A stretch of 64,000 nt of DNA from Collimonas humicola (GTDB taxonomy: Bacteria; Pseudomonadota; Gammaproteobacteria; Burkholderiales; Burkholderiaceae_D). The stretch spans positions 1,116,001 through 1,180,000 of the forward strand of contig NZ_JAGQEE010000001.1 of assembly GCF_018304945.1 (NCBI RefSeq), written 5' to 3'. This document shows, one piece after another, positions 18,654-27,342 of the stretch. Below the pieces are notes generated by a model that worked only from the letters and a program-made list of their open reading frames with translations, did not search any database and was not told where the DNA came from. Both the position numbers and the translations under genes were made by a program. How positions within the stretch are numbered: the first letter of the stretch is position 1; every line of letters begins with the position of its first letter.

Positions 18654-20177
18654 ATGTCGCCTGCACCTACCGCTATCAACACCGACCCGCCTCCGGCCAG
18701 CTGGGCCGACCTGCTGTCGGGACGCAACGCCCTGCGCTCCCTGACGCTGGCCGGCGGCATCGGCATGCATGCCACCAACGTCTATATCGTCACCACCATC
18801 CTGCCGTCGGTAGTGAAAGATATCGGCGGCCTGGAATACTATGCCTGGGCCACCTCGCTGTTCGTGGTGGCTTCCATCATCGCCGCCGGCCTGGCTTCGC
18901 GCCTGACGGAATGGCTGGGCTACCGCGCCGCCTGCCTGCTGGCCTTGCTGGTGTTTTCCATCGGCTCGGCCGGCTGCGCGCTGGCGCCGCACATGGTGTG
19001 GCTGCTGCTGGCGCGCACTATCCAGGGCTTCGGCGGCGGCGTGCTGGTGGCGCTGTCCTATGCCATGATCCGGGTAGTGTTCGCACCGCCGCTATGGTCG
19101 CGCGCGATGGCGTTGATGTCGGGCATGTGGGGCATATCCACCCTGTCCGGCCCGGCTATCGGCGGCATGTTTGCCCAGGCCGGCAGCTGGCGCGGCGCCT
19201 TCTGGTCGCTGTTGCCGGCGGCTGTCGTACTCGCGCTGCTGGTGCAGTTCACGCTGAAAATTCCGGCGGAAACGCGTTCGGAAGACAAGCCGGGCAGCGT
19301 TCCCATCGCCAAGATATTGCTGCTGGCGGCTGCGGTGCTGTCGGTGTCGGCGGCCAGCCTGTTCCGCAGCACCGCAATGAATATCGGCGGCATCGTCTTT
19401 GGCATTGCCTTGATCGGCCTGATCGCCTGGCTGGAGCGACGTGGCGGCACGCGCTTGCTGCCCAGCGGCGCATTTTCCCTGCGCAGCCGCATCGGCGCCC
19501 TGTACGCCACCATGATACTGATGATCCTGGGACTGACCACGGAAATCTACGTGCCGTATTTCCTGCAGGTGATCCAGGGCCACTCGCCGCTGCTGGCCGG
19601 CTACCTGACCGGCATCATGTCCTGCGGCTGGACCCTGGCGGCCCTGCTGTTCTCCAGCTACAGCGGCGCCCGCGCGCAATTCGTCATGAAGGCCGGACCG
19701 CTGGTGGTGATCGCCGCATTGCTGGCCTTGGCCTCCATGCTGCCGTCGACCGCCGCGCTGGACAGCTACGGCCTGCTGCCGCTGTGCATCGCACTGATAC
19801 TGGTCGGCTTCGGCATCGGCATGGGCATGCCGCATCTGATGGCCAGCATATTGAGCAGCGCGCATCCCGACGAAGGCAGCCTGGCCGCGTATTCGCTGAC
19901 CACGGTGCAACTGTTTGCGACCGCCATCGGCGCCGCCCTCGCGGGCATGGCGACTTCGCTGGCCGGCCTGGCCGACCCGGGCGGTTTGCCGGGAGCGGCA
20001 AATGCGGCACAATGGCTATTCATCTGTTTTGCGGCAGCGCCATTGCTGGCGTTTTTCACGGTGCGCCAGGCCTTGCGCCTGAAGGCGCCGGCAACTGCGA
20101 CGCCGGGCGCCATCCGCGACGATCAACCCGGCCAGCACAATCAACACGATCGGCCACTACAGGAACCTCTGCCATGA
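18654..20177 (+). CDS. MFS transporter (DHA-type drug/metabolite exporter)
   Basis: A 507-residue major facilitator protein with at least twelve hydrophobic segments. ATSLFVVASIIAAGLASRLTEWLGYR includes the loop 2-3 motif, and RTIQGFGGGVLVALSYAMI resembles the motif B/C region of drug:H+ antiporters. The long C-terminal tail is hydrophilic. The substrate is unknown. The stop codon overlaps the start of the next gene by ATGA, so the transporter and the reductase are translationally coupled. It lies 94 bases behind hutC, so it may or may not share that promoter. I see nothing that makes it a histidine permease. Confidence 0.85.
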   Translation: MSPAPTAINTDPPPASWADLLSGRNALRSLTLAGGIGMHATNVYIVTTILPSVVKDIGGLEYYAWATSLFVVASIIAAGLASRLTEWLGYRAACLLALLVFSIGSAGCALAPHMVWLLLARTIQGFGGGVLVALSYAMIRVVFAPPLWSRAMALMSGMWGISTLSGPAIGGMFAQAGSWRGAFWSLLPAAVVLALLVQFTLKIPAETRSEDKPGSVPIAKILLLAAAVLSVSAASLFRSTAMNIGGIVFGIALIGLIAWLERRGGTRLLPSGAFSLRSRIGALYATMILMILGLTTEIYVPYFLQVIQGHSPLLAGYLTGIMSCGWTLAALLFSSYSGARAQFVMKAGPLVVIAALLALASMLPSTAALDSYGLLPLCIALILVGFGIGMGMPHLMASILSSAHPDEGSLAAYSLTTVQLFATAIGAALAGMATSLAGLADPGGLPGAANAAQWLFICFAAAPLLAFFTVRQALRLKAPATATPGAIRDDQPGQHNQHDRPLQEPLP

Positions 20178-20974
20178 GCAGCACGCCCCCAAAACCAGCG
20201 GTCTCGCCGCTCAAGGCCAGCACGGAAACCGTCACCAGCGTGCACAACTGGACCGACAAGCTGTTTTCCTTCCGCACCACGCGCCCGGCCGGCTATCAGT
20301 TCACGCCGGGCCAGTTCGCCCGCCTCGGCGTGACGGCCGGTGCAGAAACCCTGTGGCGCGCCTATTCGGTCACCTCAGCCGCCGGTGAAAATGAACTGGA
20401 GTATTTCCTGGTGCAAGTGCCTGGCGGCCAGTTCACGGAACAGTTGAAAAGCCTGAAACCTGGCGATCCGGTGATGGTGGAGAAATTCAGCTATGGCTTC
20501 ATGACGGCCGACCGCTTCGTCGACGGCGAGGATCTGTGGATGCTGGCCACCGGCACCGGACTCGGCCCCTTCATTTCAATCTTGCAGGACCCGATGGTGT
20601 GGCAGAAATTCCGCAACCTGATCCTGGTGCATTGCGTGCGCAACGCCGAAGAGCTGGCCTATCAGGAACTGCTGGCATCCTTGCCGCAACGGCCCGAACT
20701 GGCCGCCGGCGGCGCCCGCCTGCAACTGATCCGCGCCACCACGCGAGACGCGGCAGCCGCCCCCGGCAACCTGCAGGGACGCATCACTACCCTGCTGAGC
20801 AGCGGCGCGCTGGAAGCCGCGGCCGGACTGGCGATCACGGTGGAAGCATCGCGCATCATGATGTGCGGCAATCCGGAAATGATCACCGAAACGCGCGACA
20901 TCCTGCACCAGCGCGGCTTGCGGCCTTGCCGGCGGGCGGCGCCGGGGCAGTTTGTGACCGAGGATTACTGGTAA
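20174..20974 (+). CDS. fpr: Ferredoxin--NADP(+) reductase
   Basis: A 266-residue FAD enzyme moving electrons between NADPH and ferredoxin or flavodoxin. The FAD-binding motif WRAYSVTSA (RxYS) is followed by GPFISIL after a TGTGLGPF pyrophosphate loop, and MMCGNPEMITE near the C-terminus belongs to the NADP half. The C-terminal FVTEDYW fits the bacterial Fpr subclass. It begins inside the MFS stop codon (ATGA) and converges on livF with 13 bases between. The coupling to a transporter is unusual, since fpr is normally a single gene. Confidence 0.88.
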   Translation: MSSTPPKPAVSPLKASTETVTSVHNWTDKLFSFRTTRPAGYQFTPGQFARLGVTAGAETLWRAYSVTSAAGENELEYFLVQVPGGQFTEQLKSLKPGDPVMVEKFSYGFMTADRFVDGEDLWMLATGTGLGPFISILQDPMVWQKFRNLILVHCVRNAEELAYQELLASLPQRPELAAGGARLQLIRATTRDAAAAPGNLQGRITTLLSSGALEAAAGLAITVEASRIMMCGNPEMITETRDILHQRGLRPCRRAAPGQFVTEDYW

Positions 20975-20987
20975 CTCGAAATATTTT

Positions 20988-21683
20988 TTAGATTTCCAGC
21001 CATTTCTGCCGCACGGCGGCACTGGCGCACAGTTCCGCCGGCGTCCCGGCAAACACAATCCGGCCGTGTCCCATCACCAGCACGCGGTCGGAAATTTCCA
21101 GTGCGATGCTGAGCTTTTGTTCGACCAGCAATACACCCAAGCCCTGCGTCCGCAGCGACGACAAATGCTGCGCCACCGCCCTCACCATCTCCGGCGCCAG
21201 TCCTTCGGTCGGTTCATCCACCATGAGCAGCCGCGGCTTGCCCATCAGGCTGCGGCACAGGCTGAGCATCTGCTGCTCGCCGCCGGACAGCAGGCCGGCA
21301 GCGACATGCTTGCGCGCGGCCAGCTGCGGCATCAGGCGCCACACTTCGTCCAAGGCGGCCGGCTCTGGCCGCAGCTGCCCCAGCAACAAATTCTGCTGCA
21401 CCGTCAACGTCGGAAATACGGCCCGCTCTTCCGGCACATAGGCCAGACCCTGGCGGGCGATCTGGAATGTTTTCAGGCCGGCCAGCTGGACACCGCCCAG
21501 CCGCACCGAGCCGCTACAGCGCAGCATCCCCATGACCGCTTTCAGTGCAGTGGAGCGGCCGGCGCCGTTGCGACCCAGCAGGCTGACGATTTCTCCGGCG
21601 CCGACATCGATATCAACCCCATGCAATACATGGCTTTGCTCATAAAAAGCATGCAAGCCGCGGATCTCAAGCAAGGCGCTCAT
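20988..21683 (-). CDS. livF: Branched-chain amino-acid-type ABC transporter ATPase LivF
   Basis: A 231-residue ATPase, one of two energising a LivHM-type importer. Its Walker A reads GRNGAGRST, with Arg 43 where the catalytic Lys is normal. The signature LLSGGEQQM and Walker B LLMVDEPTEGL are intact, and the downstream H-loop region appears normal. It is the last gene of livHMGF; its ATG overlaps the livG stop (ATGA). Whether the Lys-to-Arg change lowers ATPase activity is open; I recall the same substitution in other LivF-like proteins. Confidence 0.9.
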   Translation of the reverse strand: MSALLEIRGLHAFYEQSHVLHGVDIDVGAGEIVSLLGRNGAGRSTALKAVMGMLRCSGSVRLGGVQLAGLKTFQIARQGLAYVPEERAVFPTLTVQQNLLLGQLRPEPAALDEVWRLMPQLAARKHVAAGLLSGGEQQMLSLCRSLMGKPRLLMVDEPTEGLAPEMVRAVAQHLSSLRTQGLGVLLVEQKLSIALEISDRVLVMGHGRIVFAGTPAELCASAAVRQKWLEI

Positions 21684-22453
21684 GGCTGCTGCGCCTCCAG
21701 GCTGCCGAGATAGGCCGCCTGCACAGCGCCATTGGCGCGGATCGCCGCCGGGGTATCGCAGGCGATGATGCGGCCGTCGACCAGCACCGCGATACGGTCC
21801 ACCAGGCTGAACACCACGTCCATATCGTGCTCGATCAGCAGCAGGGTCTTGCCGGCGCTCACGCGCCGGATCAGCGCAGTGGAGGCGGCAGCCTCCTCGC
21901 GGTTCATGCCAGCGGTCGGTTCATCCAGCAAGATCACATCGGCATCGCCGGCAATCGTGATGCCGATTTCCAGCGCGCGCTGCCCAGCGTAGCTGAGATC
22001 GCCGGCCGGCGTGGCGCTGCTGGCCTGCAAGCCGCATTGCTGCAGCAGTTCTTCGATCCGACGATTGACTTCCTTCATCCCGGACAGACGCCGCCAGAAG
22101 GTATAGCGGTAGCCATGCGCAGCCAATACCGCCGCCCGCAGATTGTCCGCCACGCTCAGGCGCGGGAAAATGCTGGTGATCTGGAAGCTGCGCGCAAGGC
22201 CCAGCCGACTGACCTGGAACGGACTCATGCCGCCTATCTCGCGCCCGTGCAGCAGAATCTCGCCGCTGCTGGCGGCCATGCCTCCCGAGACCAGGTTGAA
22301 CAAGGTCGATTTTCCGGCGCCGTTGGGGCCGATCAAGGCCAGCCTCTCCCCTTGCCGCAACTGCAAATCGGCGCCCTTGATGATGCGCGCGGCGCCGAAC
22401 TGCTTGTGCAGATTGCGCAGCTCCAGAACGGCAGGATTTACTGTTCCGCTCAT
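21680..22453 (-). CDS. livG: Branched-chain amino-acid-type ABC transporter ATPase LivG
   Basis: A 257-residue ATPase partner of LivF. Walker A GPNGAGKST, signature LSYAGQRALEIG and Walker B VILLDEPTAGMN are all present, with LIEHDMDVVF holding the switch His. This is the LivG-type long insertion form. It overlaps livF at its 3' end and livM at its 5' end by four bases each, so the operon is tightly coupled. Confidence 0.92.
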   Translation of the reverse strand: MSGTVNPAVLELRNLHKQFGAARIIKGADLQLRQGERLALIGPNGAGKSTLFNLVSGGMAASSGEILLHGREIGGMSPFQVSRLGLARSFQITSIFPRLSVADNLRAAVLAAHGYRYTFWRRLSGMKEVNRRIEELLQQCGLQASSATPAGDLSYAGQRALEIGITIAGDADVILLDEPTAGMNREEAAASTALIRRVSAGKTLLLIEHDMDVVFSLVDRIAVLVDGRIIACDTPAAIRANGAVQAAYLGSLEAQQP

Positions 22454-23511
22454 AGGACCGCCGCGCGCCGGTACAGCATTTCAACCAGGAACACGGCGGC
22501 GCCGGCCATCAGCAGCGCACCGGCCAGGCGCAGCAGAAATCGCATTGTCATCCGGCGCCAGCCGGCCAGCAAACTTATCCAGACGCCAGCGATGCCGCCC
22601 GGCGCAAACAGCACGACAAGCACAAACAGCAAGCCCAGGTACAACTGCCAGCCACGGGTATAAGCCGATAGCAAAGAAGAAAACAGCACGCCGACAATCG
22701 CGCCTATCATCGGCCCGAAGAAATAGCCGATGCCGCCGATGAAAGTGAACAGCAGGATTTGCGCGGAGCGCAGCAGGCCGAGGTTTTCGGCGCTGACGAT
22801 TTCAAAATTGATCGCGGTCAGCGCACCGCCGACGCCGGCGAAGAAGGCCGACAGCATGAACATCAGGTAACGCACCCGGCGCGGGTCGTGGCCGATGAAG
22901 GCAGCGCGCTGCGGGTTGTCGCGCACGGCATTGGCGATGCGGCCCAGCGGTGTCTGCGTCAAGCCGTACATGGCCGCGGTGCAGATGAAAAGCCAGAACG
23001 CGATCAGGTAGTAGACCTGCAGCTGCGAGGAAAAATCGATGCCAAGCAAGGACGCGCCCAGCACGCGGTCGGCGCTGACGCCGCTCTCGCCGCCGAACCA
23101 TCCGGGAAACATCAGCGCCGCGGCGGCCATCAACTCGACCAGCGCCAGGCTGATCATCGACAACGCCGTGCCCGCCCGGCGCGTGGTGACATAGCCGAAT
23201 AGCGCGCCGGCCAGCATGCCGGCCGCGCCGCCAGCCAAAGGCACCAGCAACAGCGCGGCCGCACTGCAGCCGGACAGCCGGTTCATCAGGTGCACGCTGG
23301 CGAAAGCCGCCAGGCCTGCATACAGGGCATGGCCGAAAGATAACATGCCGCTCTGCCCCAGCAGCATGTTGAAGGACAACGCCAGGAGCATCATGCAGCC
23401 GCATTGCGACAGGATGGAGAGCGCAGCGCTTTGGGGGAACGCCAGCGGCGCCGCCAGCAAGATCAAGGCGAACGCCAGCCACGCCGGTTTTCCGCGCCAG
23501 GAAGAAAGCAT
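22450..23511 (-). CDS. livM: Branched-chain amino-acid-type ABC permease LivM
   Basis: A 353-residue membrane permease with about ten hydrophobic segments. MLLALSFNMLLGQSGMLSFGHALY is the LivM family hallmark near the N-terminus, and GIGYFFGPMIGAIVG is in the C-terminal half. The start was placed at ATG 23511 because it overlaps the livH stop as TGATG and is followed at once by a normal N-terminus. Upstream sequence in frame is livH read in the wrong frame. Confidence 0.92.
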   Translation of the reverse strand: MLSSWRGKPAWLAFALILLAAPLAFPQSAALSILSQCGCMMLLALSFNMLLGQSGMLSFGHALYAGLAAFASVHLMNRLSGCSAAALLLVPLAGGAAGMLAGALFGYVTTRRAGTALSMISLALVELMAAAALMFPGWFGGESGVSADRVLGASLLGIDFSSQLQVYYLIAFWLFICTAAMYGLTQTPLGRIANAVRDNPQRAAFIGHDPRRVRYLMFMLSAFFAGVGGALTAINFEIVSAENLGLLRSAQILLFTFIGGIGYFFGPMIGAIVGVLFSSLLSAYTRGWQLYLGLLFVLVVLFAPGGIAGVWISLLAGWRRMTMRFLLRLAGALLMAGAAVFLVEMLYRRAAVL

Positions 23512-24455
23512 CAATCCCGCACCCCGAACAAGCCGCGCGGACGCAACAGCATGACCAGCACCAGCAGCAGATAAGGCAAGACCGGCGCCACCTGGGCCAG
23601 CGTCAGCCGCAGCAAGGGATAGCCGACGGCGTCGGGCGCCAGCCGGATGCCCCAATGCGCCAGGCTGCTCAACAGGGAAACATCCAGCGCCACCGCATAG
23701 GTCTGCAAAATGCCGATCAGCAGCGAGGCAACGAAAGCGCCCTTCAGCGAACCCAGGCCGCCGACCACCACCACCACGAAAATGATGCTGCCCACCCCCG
23801 CCGCCATGCCCGGCTCGGTGACGAAGGCGTTGCCGCCGACTACGCCGGCCAGGCCGGCCAAGGCACAGCCGGCGGCAAACACCAGGGTAAACAGCCGCGG
23901 CACATTGTGGCCGAGCGCTTCCAGCATCTGCGGATGGGTCAGCGCCGCCTGGATCAGCAAGCCGACGCGGGAGCGCTTCAGCAGCCAGCTCGCCGCCAGC
24001 AATATCAGCAGCGCGAGCAGCATCATGAAACCGCGATAGGCCGGAAAGGCCGTGGAATACAAGGTGAACAAGGGGCCGTCGAGCTGCGCCGGGATCGCGT
24101 ACGGCAATGCCGATTTACCCCACGCCAGCTGCACCAGTTCGACGATCACATAGGACAGACCGAAAGTGAACAGCAGTTCCGCCACTTGCCCATGGCGCCG
24201 CACACGGCGCAAGCCGGCCCGCTCGACCAGCGCGCCCAGCAAACCGGTCAGCAGCGGCGCCAGCAGCAGCGCCGGCCAGAATCCCAGCCGGATGCTGATG
24301 GCATAGGCGAAATAGGCGCCCAGCATATAGAAACTGGCATGGGCGAAATTCAGCACCCCCAGCATGCTGAAAATAAGCGTCAGGCCTGACGACAGCAGGA
24401 ATAGCAGCAGTCCATAACTGAGGCCGTTCAGCAGAGTGATGAGGGTAAATTCCAT
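23511..24455 (-). CDS. livH: Branched-chain amino-acid-type ABC permease LivH
   Basis: A 314-residue membrane permease paired with LivM. It starts MEFTLITLLNGLSYGLLLFL, and the LTLIFSMLGVLNFAHASFY segment is typical of LivH. The VVVVVGGLGSLKGAFVASLLIG loop contacts the ATPase. It is the first gene of the minus-strand operon. No periplasmic substrate-binding protein gene lies in or next to the cluster, so the substrate (branched-chain amino acids, urea, aromatic acids) cannot be assigned. Confidence 0.92.
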   Translation of the reverse strand: MEFTLITLLNGLSYGLLLFLLSSGLTLIFSMLGVLNFAHASFYMLGAYFAYAISIRLGFWPALLLAPLLTGLLGALVERAGLRRVRRHGQVAELLFTFGLSYVIVELVQLAWGKSALPYAIPAQLDGPLFTLYSTAFPAYRGFMMLLALLILLAASWLLKRSRVGLLIQAALTHPQMLEALGHNVPRLFTLVFAAGCALAGLAGVVGGNAFVTEPGMAAGVGSIIFVVVVVGGLGSLKGAFVASLLIGILQTYAVALDVSLLSSLAHWGIRLAPDAVGYPLLRLTLAQVAPVLPYLLLVLVMLLRPRGLFGVRD

Positions 24456-24589
24456 TGTGCGATATGTGATGCCCGGGTCCGGCATTCTACCGCTTTGTCC
24501 CGGAGCCGATTTCCAGTTCGCCTGATGCGCGGACGCTTGCCGGCGGGCTCGGCCAGAGATGGCGTTGCATAAGCAAGTATTTTTACCAA

Positions 24590-24627
24590 GGTAATATTGA
24601 CCCCGCAATTAAACCGGGGTAATATTG
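24590..24627 (+). promoter_or_regulatory. Dyad and direct repeats upstream of the DUF2239 gene
   Basis: GGTAATATTG occurs twice in direct order (24590-24599 and 24618-24627). The same stretch is also an imperfect inverted repeat, AATATTGACCCCG (24593-24605) against CGGGGTAATATT (24615-24626), which pair except for one bulged base. It lies 43 bases before the DUF2239 start and within the 215-base divergent gap to livH. It looks like an operator for an unknown regulator. Confidence 0.5.
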
Positions 24628-24670
24628 CATCACATATCCAACTGAACCAACTTAAGAGAGTGATTGCGCC

Positions 24671-25282
24671 ATGAGCACTTCCACCAATCCGGTGATCGCC
24701 TTTGCCGGATCGCACCGTATCGCCGCCGGCCAGCTCGCGCTGGTGGCCTTGAAAGCAAAAGAACTGATAGACCGCAACGACAGCGCCGCCATCCTGATTT
24801 TCGACGACGTCACCAGCGAGCAGGTCGAAGTGGACTTCCGCGGCAGCGCAGAGCAAGTGCTGCAGCGCCTGGCGGCCAACGAGCCCCCTGCCGCCGCTCC
24901 CAGGGAGAACTCCGGCAGTCATGAGCCCGCGCGCGGTCCGGGCCGCCCTAAACTGGGTGTCATCGGCCGCGAAGTCACCTTGCTGCCGCGCCACTGGGAC
25001 TGGCTCAACGCCCAATCGGGCGGCGCCTCGGTCGCCCTGCGCAAGCTGGTGGAAGACGCGCGGCGGCACAGCGAGCAGCGCGACCAGCTGCGCCGCGCCC
25101 AGGAATATGCCTATCGCTTCATGTCGGCCATGGCTGGCAACAGCGTGAATTTCGACGAAGCTACGCGAGCCTTGTTTGCCGGCGACCAGGCCGGGTTCGA
25201 GTCGTTGATCGAGACCTGGACAGCGGATGTGCGCGACCATTTGAGAATACTGGCAAGCCGCGCCTTCTCTGCACGGCCATGA
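24671..25282 (+). CDS. DUF2239 family protein
   Basis: A 203-residue protein of unknown function. The N-terminal half has ILIFDDVTSEQVEVDFRG. The middle has RGPGRPKLGVIGREVTLLPRHWDWL followed by GGASVALRKLVEDARR, the conserved DUF2239 core. The GRPKLG segment resembles an AT-hook, and the GGASVALRKLVEDA helix resembles the ribbon-helix-helix type 'predicted DNA-binding' signature, so nucleic-acid binding is a fair guess but not established. The C-terminal third is helical. A dyad sits in its promoter. The next gene, selO, begins 76 bases later. Confidence 0.75.
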   Translation: MSTSTNPVIAFAGSHRIAAGQLALVALKAKELIDRNDSAAILIFDDVTSEQVEVDFRGSAEQVLQRLAANEPPAAAPRENSGSHEPARGPGRPKLGVIGREVTLLPRHWDWLNAQSGGASVALRKLVEDARRHSEQRDQLRRAQEYAYRFMSAMAGNSVNFDEATRALFAGDQAGFESLIETWTADVRDHLRILASRAFSARP

Positions 25283-25358
25283 ACGCGCGCGTGCCTGCAT
25301 TCACGGCCGTCCTGTCCATGCGATACTTGGAGACCGCCACTATTCTTTACTGCAATCA

Positions 25359-26855
25359 ATGAGCATCCCTTTGGCTATTCCAGAAACGCCCGCGCCGGAA
25401 CACTTGCCGTTTGCCAATGCATTTGCAAATTTGCCCGCTGCCTTTTATACGCGGCTGGCGCCGACGCCGCTGCCATCCCCCTACCTGGTGGATGCCAGCC
25501 GTTCAGCGGCGCAGCTGATCGGACTGGACCCCGCCGCATTTGAAAGCGCGGACCTGATCCAGACGCTCAGCGGCAATCGCATCGCCGCCAGCTCGCAACC
25601 GCTGGCCGCGGTCTACTCCGGCCACCAGTTCGGCGTCTGGGCAGGACAATTAGGCGATGGCCGCGCCATCTTGCTGGGCGACGTCGCCGCCAATAATGGC
25701 GGACGCATGGAACTGCAGCTCAAGGGCGCCGGTGCGACGCCCTACTCGCGCATGGGCGACGGCCGCGCCGTGCTGCGCTCCTCGATCCGTGAATATCTGT
25801 GTTCAGAAGCGATGGCCGCGCTCGGCATTCCTACTTCACGTGCGCTGGCGATCGTCGGTTCCGACCAGCTGGCGATGCGCGAGCGGCCCGAGACCACGGC
25901 GGTGGTGACGCGCATGGCGCCGAGCTTTGTGCGCTTCGGCTCGTTCGAGCACTGGTATTACAACAACCAGCACGACACCCTGAAAACCCTGGCCGACTAC
26001 GTCATCGCCGGCTTTTATCCGGAATTGCTGGCGGCCGCCAACCCTTACCAGGCGCTGCTGGCCGAAGTCACGCGCCGCACCGCTCATCTGATGGCGCAAT
26101 GGCAGGCGGTCGGCTTCATGCATGGCGTCATGAATACCGACAATATGTCTATCCTGGGGCTGACGCTGGACTACGGCCCGTTCGGCTTCATGGAAGCCTA
26201 CGACCCCCGCCATATCTGCAACCATACCGACCAGCAGGGCCGTTACGCCTATAACAAGCAGCCGCAGATCGGCCATTGGAACTGCTTTGCGCTGGGCCAG
26301 GCCATGCTGCCGCTGATCGGCAGCGTCGAAGCGACCGAAGCAGCGCTGAGCAGCTACCAGGCGCAATACGGGGCGAAACTTGACGAATTGCTGCATGCCA
26401 AGCTGGGATTGACGACGCACCAGCCGGACGACGATAAATTGCTGGATGCCATGTTTGCGCTGATGCAAGCCAGCCATGTCGATTTCACACTGTTTTTCCG
26501 CCGCCTGGGCAATCTGCGCCTGGACGATGCCGGCGCCGATGCCCCTTTGCGCGACTTGTTCATGGACCGTGCGGCATTCGATGCCTGGGCGTTACAATAC
26601 CGGGCGCGCCTGAAACTGGAAAATAGCCGGGACGACAGCCGCAAGCTTGCAATGGATGGCTGCAACCCCAAATACGTATTACGAAACTATTTGGCGCAAA
26701 CCGCAATCGAACAGGCGCAAAATAAGGACTTCTCGGAAGTCAGGAAACTGTTGGAAATTCTTGAAAACCCGTTTGACGAACAGCCGCAACACGCGAAGTA
26801 CGCCGAATTGCCCCCTGACTGGGCGCGTGGACTGGAAGTGAGCTGTTCGTCCTAG
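25359..26855 (+). CDS. selO: Protein adenylyltransferase SelO
   Basis: A 498-residue pseudokinase-fold enzyme that transfers AMP from ATP to Ser, Thr or Tyr of target proteins, linked to oxidative stress in E. coli and yeast. The sequence has AVYSGHQFGVWAGQLGDGRA, ELQLKGAGATPYSRMGDGRA, the catalytic-loop region MHGVMNTDNMSI and LDYGPFGFMEAYDP. It ends in SCSS, where eukaryotic SelO carries selenocysteine; here it is a plain Cys codon. It is followed by msrB after 36 bases, so the two redox genes may share a transcript. Confidence 0.95.
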   Translation: MSIPLAIPETPAPEHLPFANAFANLPAAFYTRLAPTPLPSPYLVDASRSAAQLIGLDPAAFESADLIQTLSGNRIAASSQPLAAVYSGHQFGVWAGQLGDGRAILLGDVAANNGGRMELQLKGAGATPYSRMGDGRAVLRSSIREYLCSEAMAALGIPTSRALAIVGSDQLAMRERPETTAVVTRMAPSFVRFGSFEHWYYNNQHDTLKTLADYVIAGFYPELLAAANPYQALLAEVTRRTAHLMAQWQAVGFMHGVMNTDNMSILGLTLDYGPFGFMEAYDPRHICNHTDQQGRYAYNKQPQIGHWNCFALGQAMLPLIGSVEATEAALSSYQAQYGAKLDELLHAKLGLTTHQPDDDKLLDAMFALMQASHVDFTLFFRRLGNLRLDDAGADAPLRDLFMDRAAFDAWALQYRARLKLENSRDDSRKLAMDGCNPKYVLRNYLAQTAIEQAQNKDFSEVRKLLEILENPFDEQPQHAKYAELPPDWARGLEVSCSS

Positions 26856-26891
26856 CGGCGTGATACGAGACTAAATATTGGAACTTAAAAC

Positions 26892-27293
26892 ATGAGCAGC
26901 AGCAAAATCGTCAAAACCGATGCCGAATGGCGCGCCGAGCTTGATCCCATGGAATACGAAGTGACCCGCCATGCGGCGACCGAACGGGCATTCACCGGCC
27001 GCTTCTGGGACCATCACGAACATGGCATTTACACCTGCGTGTGCTGCAACACGCCTTTGTTCGAATCGGACGCCAAATTCGATTCCGGCTGCGGCTGGCC
27101 CAGTTATTTCAAGGCCATCAATCCTGACAATGTAGAAGAGCGCGTTGACCGTACTCATGGCATGATGCGCACTGAAATTTTATGCAAGGTATGCGACGCC
27201 CATCTCGGCCACGTGTTTCCGGACGGGCCGCCGCCTACCGGCCTGCGCTACTGCATCAACTCGGCGTCGCTGCGGTTTGAACCGGCGGGCTGA
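26892..27293 (+). CDS. msrB: Peptide-methionine (R)-S-oxide reductase MsrB
   Basis: Repairs methionine-R-sulfoxide in proteins. The 133-residue protein has two zinc CxxC pairs (Cys 49/52 and Cys 98/101), the GCGWPS loop with Cys 67, and the catalytic Cys 121 in [17 protein letters not shown] is the substrate-binding signature. No signal peptide is visible, so it is cytoplasmic. It lies between selO and yciB on the same strand. Confidence 0.96.
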   Translation: MSSSKIVKTDAEWRAELDPMEYEVTRHAATERAFTGRFWDHHEHGIYTCVCCNTPLFESDAKFDSGCGWPSYFKAINPDNVEERVDRTHGMMRTEILCKVCDAHLGHVFPDGPPPTGLRYCINSASLRFEPAG

Positions 27294-27342
27294 TTTATCA
27301 ACCGCTCACTTAATTTATCCTGACTGAAAGCACGGCAAACAC

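Noticed and set aside
18575-20974. Apparent 799-residue fusion to ferredoxin reductase
   Set aside because: The first two-thirds is the MFS gene read in a wrong frame; the reductase starts at 20174.
22450-23655. LivM starting at 23655
   Set aside because: The extra 48 residues are livH out of frame; ATG 23511 overlaps the livH stop and gives a standard N-terminus.
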